Shown here: piece after piece, positions 18,153 through 27,016 of the stretch
Numbering within the stretch: the first letter of the stretch is position 1
Layout of the letters: every line of letters starts with the position of its first letter
NCBI RefSeq assembly: GCF_902806985.1
Contig: NZ_CADCXY010000007.1
Coordinates: forward strand, 32,908 to 96,907
Direction: 5' to 3'
Length of the DNA: 64,000 nt
DNA from: Pseudidiomarina piscicola
Lineage (GTDB): Bacteria > Pseudomonadota > Gammaproteobacteria > Enterobacterales > Alteromonadaceae
The notes under the pieces: generated by a model
What the model was told of the DNA's origin: nothing
What the model saw: the letters and a program-made list of their open reading frames with translations, nothing else
The model's database searches: none
Made by a program: the position numbers and the translations under genes

Positions 18153-19463
18153 TTAACGCTTTTTACGTAAAAACAAAATCTCACCAGCGGCAATCAATGC
18201 CATACCGATAAGAGACGCCCAAATCACCAGCGGATCGCTCGTCCATTTCACCCATATAAAAGCGACTAAAACGATGACGTCTAGCGTGATTGCGCTGACA
18301 AGTATGTAAATATTGGCATTCACCTTTTGCCTTAGATGCCGTAATACGCCCCAGTGGATCGCAATGTCCATCACGATATAAAAAATAGCGCCCAGTGACG
18401 CAATTCGACTCAAATCGAAGAATGCCGCTAAGATCATAGCCATAACAATGGTGTAAACCAGCGTATGCTTCTGAATGGAACCTGGCATGCCAAAATGACT
18501 GTGTGGAACAAGCTTCATATTGGTCAACATGGCTAACATTCTTGAAACGGCAAACGCGCTGGCAATCACTCCTGATACCGTTGCTACAATTGCAAAAGCG
18601 ACCGTCACCCATAGTCCGGTCTCGCCATAGACGGGTCTGGCTGCTTCAGCAAGCGCGTAGTCTTTCGCTTTCACAATCTCATCTATGGACAGGCTCGAGC
18701 CAACCGCCAGAGTGACCAGAACGTATATTAACGCGCAGATAATCAGCGAAATAATAATGGCACGCCCGACATTTCTCTTAGGCTCAACAATTTCACCGCC
18801 ACTATTGGTTATTGTTGTAAACCCTTTGTACGCAAGTATGCTTAAAGCAATCCCCGCTAAAATACCGCCACCCGTAGCTTCTTCTGGAATAGCCGATATC
18901 GATTCAAACTGAATGCCTGAGGCCCACAAACCACCAGCAGCTAAAATGACCAACCCTAAAGTCTTAACAAAGGCCATAAAAAACGAGAACGTTTGAATAA
19001 ACTGATTACTCAAAATATTGATAAAAAATGCGAAGAGCAGCAACCCAACCGCCAACAACGGAATAAGCCACTGCGCTTCAAAAGAAATTAACTGGCTTGT
19101 ATAGGACGCAAATGTGCGAGCGACTAGACTTTCATTAATGACCATAGAAAAGTACATCAAGAGTGCGAATATCGCCGTCACACTTCCTTTTCCATAAGCT
19201 TTACTGAGGAACATCGCAATACCGCCCGCTGACGGATAGGCTTTCGCCAACTTAACGTAAGAGTAAGCGCTAAAGCCGGCAATGATACCGCCGCACACAA
19301 ACGCCAGGACAAACCACTCTCTTGCCAGCTGAGCAACTTGTCCGGTCAGTGCAAAAATACCAGCGCCAATCATCACACCAGTCCCCAGCGACACCGCCCC
19401 CCAAAGACTCAGGCTGCTTTTCTGATAATCCTGATGTCCGTGTTCATGATCGTGTTCTGCCAT
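18153..19463 (-). CDS. APC-family amino acid/polyamine permease with His-rich N-terminus
   Basis: A 436-aa integral membrane transporter with about 12 hydrophobic segments. The consensus GTGVMIGAGIFALTG in TM1 and the TM6-region ILAYKGFTTITNSGGEI place it in the APC superfamily. The substrate is not evident. The first 14 residues (MAEHDHEHGHQDYQ) are unusually His-rich for this family, which with its place as last gene of the copper operon hints at metal-linked regulation or transport. This is inference only. Confidence 0.85.
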   Translation of the reverse strand: MAEHDHEHGHQDYQKSSLSLWGAVSLGTGVMIGAGIFALTGQVAQLAREWFVLAFVCGGIIAGFSAYSYVKLAKAYPSAGGIAMFLSKAYGKGSVTAIFALLMYFSMVINESLVARTFASYTSQLISFEAQWLIPLLAVGLLLFAFFINILSNQFIQTFSFFMAFVKTLGLVILAAGGLWASGIQFESISAIPEEATGGGILAGIALSILAYKGFTTITNSGGEIVEPKRNVGRAIIISLIICALIYVLVTLAVGSSLSIDEIVKAKDYALAEAARPVYGETGLWVTVAFAIVATVSGVIASAFAVSRMLAMLTNMKLVPHSHFGMPGSIQKHTLVYTIVMAMILAAFFDLSRIASLGAIFYIVMDIAIHWGVLRHLRQKVNANIYILVSAITLDVIVLVAFIWVKWTSDPLVIWASLIGMALIAAGEILFLRKKR

Positions 19464-19484
19464 AATCAGCTCCTGTGATTGAAC

Positions 19485-19919
19485 TCAGTTGGACCAATGG
19501 ATCCGGATAATTTTCCAGCCAGACTCAGTCGTATTTGATACGGTTACGGTTTCATTCATCGTTAAATCAACCTCACGCCCGTTATACTCCCCGGAAACGC
19601 TATACCGAGAAGTGATCACAGCAAGGCCATCGGCTTCTTGTACTGTCCTTTCAAGCAACTGTGAAGGAACCGCCTGGCTAAACTTAATATCTGACTTAAG
19701 GTGATGAGCACTGTACTCGGCCAAGGATCGTTCAACACCACCACCTTCAAAGATAAACACATCATTGGAAAGCACATCTTTAACGACTTCCGTGTCACCT
19801 TCAGTTAAAGCAGTTCGAAATGCATCAAGCACAGCGGTCGGCTCAGATAGTTTTTCGGCGCTACTAGGCGCTGAAATAAAAAGCACCGAAACCATAAAAA
19901 CACTCATGAATAATTTCAT
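19485..19919 (-). CDS. Secreted NTF2-like (SnoaL/DUF4440-type) protein
   Basis: A 144-aa protein with a signal peptide (cleavage near PSSA) and one NTF2-like cone domain (TAVLDAFRTALTEGDTEVVKDVL ... GWKIIRIHWSN). Such periplasmic domains bind small ligands or act as scaffolds; no catalytic residues can be assigned. It is encoded in the cop operon between CopD and the APC permease, so a supporting role in copper tolerance is inferred. Confidence 0.8.
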   Translation of the reverse strand: MKLFMSVFMVSVLFISAPSSAEKLSEPTAVLDAFRTALTEGDTEVVKDVLSNDVFIFEGGGVERSLAEYSAHHLKSDIKFSQAVPSQLLERTVQEADGLAVITSRYSVSGEYNGREVDLTMNETVTVSNTTESGWKIIRIHWSN

Positions 19920-19936
19920 TCTTATTATTCCTTACA

Positions 19937-20785
19937 TTAACTAGGGGAAAACGCGCTGCTTAGCGCAGAGGCCAGGGTAAAAATAGTGACAGCCAATACC
20001 ATTTCCGCCGTTATGGAGTTTTTGAGTCGCTTGGCGGCCGCGTTATCATTTAATTGCGGTACGAACTTTAATTTATGCAATGCGGCAACAAGGAGAATCA
20101 GCGCCACAAACACAAGTTTCGCTAGTAGTACCGTGTCATACGACGTAAGCGGCAGCTCTGGCATCCATCGCCCTGTTGCACTACGATACATAACCAAGCC
20201 CGCAATAAGGAGTATTGGAACCGCTGCAGACATATGCACACCAAAACGCTCCATAATGGCTTTCGCTTTAGCAAGCGGTACCGACGTTGCCAGCTTTCGC
20301 AATGAGTTAAGACTGCCGAACCAAACCCAAGCGACTAACAAGTGTGTTAAAAGCGCTAGCTTTCCCCACCAGACGGCGTCACTGCCGTGACCAATACTAA
20401 AAAAGCTCCATCCCATGAGTCCAATGGCGACAACATATAGCACCCACTTTATACGTTTTAGCTTAACAACGGAGTAAACAATCCAAGCAATAGCAACCGC
20501 TATCTGAAGTTGCATGAACAACCCAACAGGGCCGGTCCATATAAACTGCATGTAGGTCGTGTCAATCATGCCGGCAAAGCCTTCAGCAGCAAAACTACCG
20601 ACTTTCAGAAAAAAATACAGAAGGCTTGCCAGTAATAGAAGCAACGCAACAAGGCTATTCTTTCGTTCAGACTGCTTTTTTAAACCGGACAAATAAACGA
20701 TATAAGGCGAGGCGGTCATCACCGCGTTAAGCCAGAATATAAAGGCCAACGTTAAAACGCTGGCCACACTCCAAAGGGTCATCAT
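19937..20785 (-). CDS. copD: CopD-family inner-membrane copper protein
   Basis: A 282-aa protein with about eight membrane segments. Family-typical parts include an N-terminal WLNAVMTASPYIVYLSG, GPVGLFMQLQIAVAIAW, GHGSDAVWWGKLALLTHLL with conserved His, and the C-terminal AKLVFVALILLVAALHKLKFVP. CopD works with CopC to bring copper across the inner membrane in cop/pco systems. Its ATG overlaps the copC stop (ATGA), indicating coupling. Confidence 0.9.
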   Translation of the reverse strand: MMTLWSVASVLTLAFIFWLNAVMTASPYIVYLSGLKKQSERKNSLVALLLLLASLLYFFLKVGSFAAEGFAGMIDTTYMQFIWTGPVGLFMQLQIAVAIAWIVYSVVKLKRIKWVLYVVAIGLMGWSFFSIGHGSDAVWWGKLALLTHLLVAWVWFGSLNSLRKLATSVPLAKAKAIMERFGVHMSAAVPILLIAGLVMYRSATGRWMPELPLTSYDTVLLAKLVFVALILLVAALHKLKFVPQLNDNAAAKRLKNSITAEMVLAVTIFTLASALSSAFSPS

Positions 20786-21132
20786 TTCACCTCAAAGCTA
20801 AAATCACCCGATATTTTATGACTGTCCCCACCCATTGCCGTCCAATAAACCGTATAACCACCTGACGCCAAATTGTTTTTAACAGCAATTTCGTACGCTG
20901 CTTTGGGAGTCATGCTCATCGAAAAGTCCAGCGGATGCATTTTACCGTCATCTGAGTGCAGCATAATTTTAGCCAGACGAACATCACCGGAAAAATTCAT
21001 CGTAATTTCCGTTGGTGACTCGGACAAAGTCGCACCGTCCTCCGGGCTACTGGATGTTAGGCCGACGTGAGCGCTGGCCCATGCACTAAAAAATAACGTG
21101 GTACCGAAGGCTAACTTAAGTATGTTTTTCAT
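20782..21132 (-). CDS. copC: CopC periplasmic copper-binding protein
   Basis: A 116-aa protein with signal peptide (cut before the His in SAWASAHVGL, so His1 becomes the N-terminal copper ligand) and a CopC beta-sandwich: SSPEDGATLSESPTEI, a Met-containing loop (LDFSMSMTPK) and the C-terminal GGDSHKISGDFSFEV. The His residues suit Cu(II) binding. ATG 21132 is chosen over 21168 because GAGGAAAC is upstream. It precedes copD with a 4-bp overlap. Confidence 0.9.
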   Translation of the reverse strand: MKNILKLAFGTTLFFSAWASAHVGLTSSSPEDGATLSESPTEITMNFSGDVRLAKIMLHSDDGKMHPLDFSMSMTPKAAYEIAVKNNLASGGYTVYWTAMGGDSHKISGDFSFEVK

Positions 21133-21158
21133 GTTGTTTCCTCTTTGTTTATTATCAA

Positions 21159-21902
21159 TTAAAACCAAACTCTGGCCCCAAGGACCACGCCTGTTTCTGT
21201 GGTGTCCTCACCCATTCGTTTCATTTCATCTGCCGTGTTGCCTAACGCGCCGTTCCAATAAACACCAATGTAGGGTGCAAACTCACGACTGATTTCGTGA
21301 CGATAACGCAACCCCACACGCAAGTTGCTCAAGCCACTTTGCCGTTCATATTTGTCTGAATCTGTTAGGTTAGCTGTTAACTCAATACGAGGCTGCAAGT
21401 ACGATGTTTGCGTTAACTGCCACTCATATTCAGTTTCGCTGACAAACTGGACATCACCTTCTTCGTTCACCATCAACGAGTTGTCCATTTCAAACCAATA
21501 CGGAGCCAGCCCCATGAAGCTAACAACGGCATAATTTTCCATAGAGGCATCGGACGATAAGGAGCCTCGCGTACCAACACCGGCCTGAAACGACCAAAAC
21601 GGAGACATCAGGTAGCCGTATAACAACTCAGCACTTTCCAAGTCAGTGGGCTCTCCGTCATCTTGAACGTTTTCACCTTCACTTTTGAAGACAACCCGGT
21701 GATAATCGCCGCCATACCAAGCCATCATGTCCCAGACAGCAAGGCTCTCCTCCTCATTGGTTCGCGTTAACTCCAACCGATCGAACAGCACTTGCCCGGT
21801 GTAATATTCTTTGACGGGCTCGGGCCAGTCCTCTTCCGCATGTCCCGCAACAGCGAATCCTGGCAGCAGCGCCGCACTCATTAATAATGATTTACCGTAC
21901 AT
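21159..21902 (-). CDS. copB: CopB/PcoB outer-membrane copper protein
   Basis: A 247-aa protein with signal peptide (cut near VAGHA) and a beta-barrel-like body of alternating strands ending in the aromatic GARVWF. The sequence WPEPVKEYYTGQVLFDRLEL and ELLYGYLMSPFWSFQAG are characteristic of CopB/PcoB. The Met-rich N-terminal extension of long CopB proteins is absent here. It sits between the oxidase CopA and CopC, the order known from copABCD. Confidence 0.92.
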   Translation of the reverse strand: MYGKSLLMSAALLPGFAVAGHAEEDWPEPVKEYYTGQVLFDRLELTRTNEEESLAVWDMMAWYGGDYHRVVFKSEGENVQDDGEPTDLESAELLYGYLMSPFWSFQAGVGTRGSLSSDASMENYAVVSFMGLAPYWFEMDNSLMVNEEGDVQFVSETEYEWQLTQTSYLQPRIELTANLTDSDKYERQSGLSNLRVGLRYRHEISREFAPYIGVYWNGALGNTADEMKRMGEDTTETGVVLGARVWF

Positions 21903-21913
21903 AATCGTCCTCC

Positions 21914-23677
21914 TTATGCGACATTGACCACACGGAACATACCCGCTTTCATGTGATACAACAGATGACAGTGGAAGGCCCAGCTCCCCGGCGCGTCCGC
22001 CGTTATTAATAACGACACCTTTTCACTGGGTTTGAGGCTAATCGTGTGCTTACGAGGACGGGGGTACTGTCCGTTTTCAAGTTCCATCCACATACCGTGT
22101 AAGTGTATGGGGTGATCCATCATCGTATCGTTTACCATCACCAACCTCAGTCGTTCTCCATGATGAAACTGAACTGGGCCATCCACCTCGGTAAACTTCT
22201 TCCCGTCGAAAGACCACATGTAACGCTCCATATTACCCGTTAAGTGCAGCTCTATCTGTCGCTCAGGCTCTCGCGTATCCGGCCATTCATGCGCGCCGAT
22301 CAAGTCGGTATACACCAACACTTTATGATCAACGTCTTCCAATCCAATCCCGGGTTCATGCAAACGGCTTATCGGATTAGTAGCAATCATAGCCGCCCCG
22401 GCGCCATGTCCGGATTCACGGTGTTTGATTTTAATGTTTTCGACCGGGAGCTCTTTTTTGTGTGTCATTTTATGCGTCATATGGCTGTTATTGCCGCCCA
22501 TATGCTTCATATTCATGCTATTGCCTTTCATATCACCAGACATTGCCATCGCTCCCATGCCCATAGCGGCCATGCCTCGCTCAGGAGCTTGCCGTAGTTC
22601 AGGCACTTCAGCCTCAAGACCAAGTTCTGGCGTTAATGTTCCTCTGACATAACCACTTCGATCAAAGCTCTCAGCATAAATAGTGTAAGGCTTGTTTTGC
22701 TTAGGCTGGACAATTACATCGTAGGTTTCCGCCACACCAATGCGGAACTCGTCAACTGGCACTGGCTTCACAGGCTGCCCGTCAGCGGCCACAACCGTCA
22801 TCTCCAATCCAGGGATTCTCACGTCGAAGAAACTCATTGCCGAACCGTTAATGATACGAAGGCGTACTTTTTCACCAGGCTTAAACAATGCTGACCAGTT
22901 CATTGCTGAATCGCGACCATTCATCAGGTAGGTATAAGTACTGCCCGTCACATCCGCAATATCACGGGGGCTCATTCGCATTTGCCCCCACATTTCTCGT
23001 TGCTTCCAGGTTTTCTCTAACCCTTGCTGTCGCACGTCCTCGAAGGTCTCAAATATCGTACGTTTTTGATAGTTATAGTACCCCTCCGCAACTTTCAAGT
23101 TACGAAACACGGTATCCGGATCTTCGAATGTCCAGTCGCTGAGAATAATGGTATGTTCTCGATCAGCACCAATGTCTCCGTCTTTGGGTTCAATCACTAA
23201 CGGCCCCAGGTGTCCCAGTTGCTCCTGCAAACCGGAATGGCTGTGATACCAATAAGTTCCGTTTTGCTCGACATCGTAGCGGTACTTGAACGTTCGTCCT
23301 GGCTTTATCCCTTCGAAAGATACGCCTGGCACACCATCCATGTTCTCGGGCAATATAATTCCGTGCCAGTGAATTGATGTGTCTTCCGACAACCGGTTAG
23401 TCACGTTTAACTTTGCTCGCTGCCCTTCTTTTAAACGAATCAAAGGGCCCGGCATTTGGCCATTGATGGTTATTGGTGTTCCTACTTTATTTCCCACGAG
23501 CAGTGGGGACTTTGCAATGGTGAGATCAATCTCATCGTTTGTCAGGATCTGATCTTTAAAACTGCGTCCCTGAGGAGCAGCCCAAGTTGGGGCTACTTTG
23601 GCGATTGCTAAAGCAGACGCCACAGTGAATGCAGATTTAATAAACTTTCGACGCCCTTTGTTAAACTCATTGCTCAT
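21914..23677 (-). CDS. copA: CopA/PcoA multicopper oxidase (Tat-exported)
   Basis: A 587-aa periplasmic oxidase that converts Cu(I) to less toxic Cu(II) and sequesters copper. A Tat signal (RRKFIK twin Arg, then a hydrophobic run to AAPQ) opens it. Copper ligands appear in [21 protein letters not shown] and [12 protein letters not shown], covering type 1, 2 and 3 sites. A Met/His-rich insert ([30 protein letters not shown]) near residues 370-410 is typical. The gene starts inside the end of tatA, just upstream. Confidence 0.95.
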   Translation of the reverse strand: MSNEFNKGRRKFIKSAFTVASALAIAKVAPTWAAPQGRSFKDQILTNDEIDLTIAKSPLLVGNKVGTPITINGQMPGPLIRLKEGQRAKLNVTNRLSEDTSIHWHGIILPENMDGVPGVSFEGIKPGRTFKYRYDVEQNGTYWYHSHSGLQEQLGHLGPLVIEPKDGDIGADREHTIILSDWTFEDPDTVFRNLKVAEGYYNYQKRTIFETFEDVRQQGLEKTWKQREMWGQMRMSPRDIADVTGSTYTYLMNGRDSAMNWSALFKPGEKVRLRIINGSAMSFFDVRIPGLEMTVVAADGQPVKPVPVDEFRIGVAETYDVIVQPKQNKPYTIYAESFDRSGYVRGTLTPELGLEAEVPELRQAPERGMAAMGMGAMAMSGDMKGNSMNMKHMGGNNSHMTHKMTHKKELPVENIKIKHRESGHGAGAAMIATNPISRLHEPGIGLEDVDHKVLVYTDLIGAHEWPDTREPERQIELHLTGNMERYMWSFDGKKFTEVDGPVQFHHGERLRLVMVNDTMMDHPIHLHGMWMELENGQYPRPRKHTISLKPSEKVSLLITADAPGSWAFHCHLLYHMKAGMFRVVNVA

Positions 23678-23885
23678 TATGACGCTCCTCTTTTGAGGTT
23701 AAATTTTGATGACGTTGAATGTCCTTTTCCCTATCAGACGGTTCATCAGTGATCGATGATTTAAACCCTTTTATCGCACTACCAAGATCGGATCCCAGGG
23801 TTCGTAGCTTTTTGCTACCAAAAAGAAGAATGACAATAACCAGTAAAACTCCTAACTGAACCATACTCATGCCGCCAAATCCCAT
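23667..23885 (-). CDS. tatA: TatA/TatE translocase subunit encoded in the cop operon
   Basis: A 72-aa protein with the TatA pattern: short N-terminus, membrane helix ([16 protein letters not shown]), the [21 protein letters not shown] hinge and amphipathic helix, and a charged tail. It overlaps the multicopper oxidase gene by 11 bp and carries that gene's AGGAG. No tatB or tatC is nearby, so it would supplement the housekeeping Tat pore for export of the folded oxidase. The pairing is seen in the sequence; the dedicated role is inferred. Confidence 0.92.
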   Translation of the reverse strand: MGFGGMSMVQLGVLLVIVILLFGSKKLRTLGSDLGSAIKGFKSSITDEPSDREKDIQRHQNLTSKEERHNEQ

Positions 23886-23887
23886 AG

Positions 23888-24379
23888 CTAAAGCCCTCCA
23901 TTTGAGAGTGCTTGCTGCTGCTCTAAACTTGCTATCTGCTGATAAGGTGTAATTGAACCGTCCTTTTTGATTTCATAGACCGTATACGGTTGAAACCGAG
24001 TACCCATTTCCATACCAACAGACCCTACCGGCATGCCAGGAACAGTTAATCCAATGCCATTTTCTGACTTTTTCCCAGCTAAATAATGAGAAACCAATGT
24101 AGGAGGAACGTGCCCCTCAAAGACATAGCCATTACTAGAAATAGCGGTATGACAGGATTGGACCTCGGCACTAATACCGGAGTCACGTTTTCGTTGGGTC
24201 AGGTTGTTCGGATGTTGTACGGACACACTAAAGCTATCGGGTAAAGCTTGTAACCACTTTTCACAGCAACCGCAGTTGGGATCTTTTAGAACGGTTAGTT
24301 GCTGCTCTTCTACATCGGTTGCAGATACAGACACGGAAAACAGCATCGCCAAAACAGCGATATTGCGTTTGATAGACAT
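23888..24379 (-). CDS. DUF411 periplasmic metal-binding protein
   Basis: A 163-aa DUF411 protein with a signal peptide (cut near VSATD). Family signatures are [11 protein letters not shown] with three cysteines, SCHTA, HVPP and [19 protein letters not shown]411 members accompany copper and silver resistance genes and probably bind Cu(I) through the Cys and Met residues. It lies 2 bp upstream of tatA, in one transcription unit with CopA. Confidence 0.9.
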   Translation of the reverse strand: MSIKRNIAVLAMLFSVSVSATDVEEQQLTVLKDPNCGCCEKWLQALPDSFSVSVQHPNNLTQRKRDSGISAEVQSCHTAISSNGYVFEGHVPPTLVSHYLAGKKSENGIGLTVPGMPVGSVGMEMGTRFQPYTVYEIKKDGSITPYQQIASLEQQQALSNGGL

Positions 24380-24445
24380 AATTATTCACCGACAAATAAG
24401 TTTTAAAGGAACACGCCGAGCGTGTGCTAAATTTTTAGTAACTTA

Positions 24446-24790
24446 TTAAGTGATAATTATTGGGGGGCGGAATAAATTAGGCGCGTGTTTAGCACGAATA
24501 GAGGTGTCAACGGGTGCGTCGACTTTAGTAGAGAAGTTAACTGCAGCAGCATTAACCGAGGGAGACTGTCCGACAAACAAAACTGAGCCACCGGAGCAAT
24601 GTCGAATGGTCGTGTCAGCACAGCACGAGTTGTGCTTTTGCTCTTCATGCTCACAATCGCTTGCGTCTGCTTCCTGCATCATGCTGTGCTGCATCTGCCC
24701 GTCATCATGGCAAGCGTGAGCGTCTGCCGTTTGCGAAAACGACATCGACACTAATATCACTGCCATTACTAACAGAATTCGAATCTGCAC
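24446..24790 (-). CDS. Small exported Cys-rich protein heading the cop operon (copy C)
   Basis: A protein of about 114 aa with signal peptide (VMAVILVSMSFSQTADAHA) and a Cys/His/Met-rich mature part (ACHDDGQMQHSMM, SDCEHEEQKHNSCCADTTIRHC) ending KHAPNLFRPPIII. It is a paralogue of the 15519-15848 protein. I start it at GTG 24790: AGGG is well spaced before it and the signal length then matches the paralogue. The frame is open to an ATG at 24847, but that codon overlaps the -35 element of the likely promoter. Confidence 0.65.
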   Translation of the reverse strand: MQIRILLVMAVILVSMSFSQTADAHACHDDGQMQHSMMQEADASDCEHEEQKHNSCCADTTIRHCSGGSVLFVGQSPSVNAAAVNFSTKVDAPVDTSIRAKHAPNLFRPPIIIT

Positions 24791-24824
24791 GAGCACCCTG
24801 CTTTTTTGCAATTTAATAAATTTC

Positions 24825-24852
24825 AGTTTAACGTCATTTAAACGCATGTCAA
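24825..24852 (-). promoter_or_regulatory. Probable promoter of the cop operon
   Basis: On the minus strand a perfect TTGACA (24852-24847) is followed after 16 bp by TAAACT (24830-24825). Transcription would start near 24818, ahead of the GTG at 24790. It overlaps the 5' flank of the divergent small gene at 24867. Confidence 0.5.
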
Positions 24853-24866
24853 ATAAGGAGCAGATA

Positions 24867-25067
24867 ATGATGAATCACGAAATGTTCGCAGGTATGGGGT
24901 TCCTATGGATGCTGATCGTGGGGGCTATTTTCATTGTTCCTACCTGGCGTATCTGCCAACGAGTTGGCTACCCTGGTCCATTGGGTTTATTAATCGTCGT
25001 CCCTTTTGCAAACATAGTGCTTCTGTATTTTATTGCTTTTGGACCTTGGAAAAATGTTGATAAATAG
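24867..25067 (+). CDS. Small hydrophobic membrane protein
   Basis: A 66-aa protein with two hydrophobic segments separated by a short basic loop (PTWRICQRVGYPGPLG). AAGGAG (24856-24861) stands ahead of consecutive ATGs at 24867 and 24870. It resembles small two-helix proteins of unknown function. It is divergent from the cop operon, with only about 76 bp between the start codons. Confidence 0.65.
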   Translation: MMNHEMFAGMGFLWMLIVGAIFIVPTWRICQRVGYPGPLGLLIVVPFANIVLLYFIAFGPWKNVDK

Positions 25068-25189
25068 CTAATTCACTTTAACCAAAGCAACAAGTATAGC
25101 TTTTCATCTCTGATCAGAAGCACGAATTTATGGGTATACGGATTTAATGGTTGATGGGGCACCTTCACCCCATCAATCTGATACCACCC

Positions 25190-26479
25190 TCAGATGGTTG
25201 ATAGATCGACTCCGTAGTTGAGTTCCTCTGCGAAGTCCGGCAGTCCGTAACCGATGGTTTTCTTGTAGAAAGGAGAGACCTTCGCAGTCGGTGCCTTCTT
25301 CTTGTGCTTCGTGGTGTAGAGCATTCGTGCCCGCATCACCTCGAAGGAGTAACCGCGCCCTTCACGGTTCTTGTCCTTGGCCAGTCGGTTGATGGACTCC
25401 GTGTAAGCGTTGGTGACGGGCATGTCCGTCTCGAAGTAGGTCATGGTCTCTTCGCGCCAGTTTCCCACTGCCCTGACCAGATCGCTCCAGACTTCCTTTT
25501 GGCCCTTCGGGATGGTGGCTATCCACTCGTCCAGGGCGGCTTCTGCCTGGAGCCGTGTGGTGGCGTCCCAGATGCCGTAGAAGCGCTCCTTGTGCTCGTA
25601 GGCGGCCAGCAGTTGCGGGAACGCGCCTGTCCAGGTCTCCATGATGAGGCGCTCCCGGTCTGAGACTTCGTGAGCGCGTTTCAGCAGGATTTTCCGGTCT
25701 CCCTTGAGAGTCCGGCTCTGGGACGGTTTCAGCTCCTTTCTGAGGCCCTTGCGCACTCTCTCTAGGGCATCGTTGGCCATGCGCACCACATGGAACTTAT
25801 CGACCACGATACGGGCCTGGGGCAGCACAGCCTTGACCGCTGCCCGGTAGGGGTTCCACATGTCCATGCTGACGATCTCGACCTTCTGCCGGTCTTTCAG
25901 CTTCATCAGGTAGTTGGTCACCACGTCCTGGCGGCGGGTGGCCAGCAGGTCGAGCAGGGTTCGCTCCTCAATGTTGGTCAGAATGCAGCGGTAGCGCTTG
26001 TTCAGGTATAGCTCGTCAATGCCCAGGATGCGGGGCGTCTCGAAGCGGTGCCAGCGCCCCAGGAACTCGGCGCGGGCGTTGAAGATGTCGCGCACCGTCT
26101 TCTCGTCCAGGCCGGTCTGTGCCGCCACAAAGGTGTAGGGGTGGTTGAAGGATTCCTTCTCCACGTACTCATGCAGCCGCAGTGTCATACGGAATCCGTC
26201 CACCATCTCCGGTAGCTGGGGCCTGAATGTTGTCTTGCAGGCCCGGCAGGTGTATCGGCGGCGGACCACCCAGAGAGTGACCCGCTTGCCGTGGATGGGC
26301 AGATCACGATAGGGAACGTCACGCTTGCCGAACCGTACGAACTCACCCTGCACGCCGCATTCCTCGCAGGCGATGGGATCGGGCACGTCCACCTGGAAGT
26401 GCATTTCGTCGTCGGTTGATTTGCAGCCCAGTACTTGGTATTGCGGCAGGTGAAGGATGTTGTCGGGAAGTTCGGTCAT
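25190..26479 (-). CDS. tnpA: ISL3-family transposase
   Basis: A 429-aa transposase with an N-terminal zinc-finger region (CEECGVQGE ... CRACKTTFRPQLP), an HTH (YTFVAAQTGLDEKTVRDIF) and a DDE catalytic core beginning ILGIDELYLNKRYR, with SMDMWNPYRAAVKAVLP as second acidic region and NAYTESINRLAK as the third. Full length for the family and uninterrupted, so the element may be mobile. GC content is clearly higher than in the surrounding copper genes. Confidence 0.93.
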   Translation of the reverse strand: MTELPDNILHLPQYQVLGCKSTDDEMHFQVDVPDPIACEECGVQGEFVRFGKRDVPYRDLPIHGKRVTLWVVRRRYTCRACKTTFRPQLPEMVDGFRMTLRLHEYVEKESFNHPYTFVAAQTGLDEKTVRDIFNARAEFLGRWHRFETPRILGIDELYLNKRYRCILTNIEERTLLDLLATRRQDVVTNYLMKLKDRQKVEIVSMDMWNPYRAAVKAVLPQARIVVDKFHVVRMANDALERVRKGLRKELKPSQSRTLKGDRKILLKRAHEVSDRERLIMETWTGAFPQLLAAYEHKERFYGIWDATTRLQAEAALDEWIATIPKGQKEVWSDLVRAVGNWREETMTYFETDMPVTNAYTESINRLAKDKNREGRGYSFEVMRARMLYTTKHKKKAPTAKVSPFYKKTIGYGLPDFAEELNYGVDLSTI

Positions 26480-26500
26480 GGTGTTGTATAGGCGTAGGTG

Positions 26501-27013
26501 TCAGTCAGATCCATCCGGCTCGGCATTGGTGTTTGCTTTTTTACCCAACAAGCTGCTGGAAACGAAAAGTAAGGCACCGAGGACAATTGCAATATCAGCC
26601 AGGTTGAAGGCCGGCCAATGCCAGTCTCGCCAATAGAAATCAAAGGAATCCACAACATAGCCGCGAAAGACCCGGTCAATCAGGTTGCCCATGGCGCCAC
26701 CGAGGATAAGACTGTAAGCGATGGCTTCTCCTTTATGACGATTTTCAAGGATCAGCTTGATCAAAAAAATCGAGACCACTACCGCGATTCCGATAAAAAA
26801 GTAGCGCTGCCAGCCTCCACCATTCGCAAAAAGACTGAATGCGGCACCGGTGTTCCATAGGTGCACCCAGTTAAAGAACGGGGTCACCGAAACATACTCG
26901 CCATAGGCCATTGATTGCTGCACCAGCCACTTTACAGCCTGATCAGACGCTGCCAGCAGGCCCGATATGGACAATAGGGCATACGGCGAGAGCTTTTTGC
27001 CAATAATGAGCAT
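26501..27013 (-). CDS. lspA: Lipoprotein signal peptidase (element-borne copy)
   Basis: A 170-aa inner-membrane aspartic peptidase that cleaves prolipoprotein signal peptides at the lipobox Cys. The catalytic Asp residues fall in GAMGNLIDRVFRGYVVDSF and FNLADIAIVLG, and NTGAAFS is also conserved. Four membrane helices are evident. This is an accessory copy carried by the ISL3 element beside the cation exporter, as in ISPpu12; why an insertion element carries lspA is unclear. Confidence 0.93.
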   Translation of the reverse strand: MLIIGKKLSPYALLSISGLLAASDQAVKWLVQQSMAYGEYVSVTPFFNWVHLWNTGAAFSLFANGGGWQRYFFIGIAVVVSIFLIKLILENRHKGEAIAYSLILGGAMGNLIDRVFRGYVVDSFDFYWRDWHWPAFNLADIAIVLGALLFVSSSLLGKKANTNAEPDGSD

Positions 27014-27016
27014 TAT

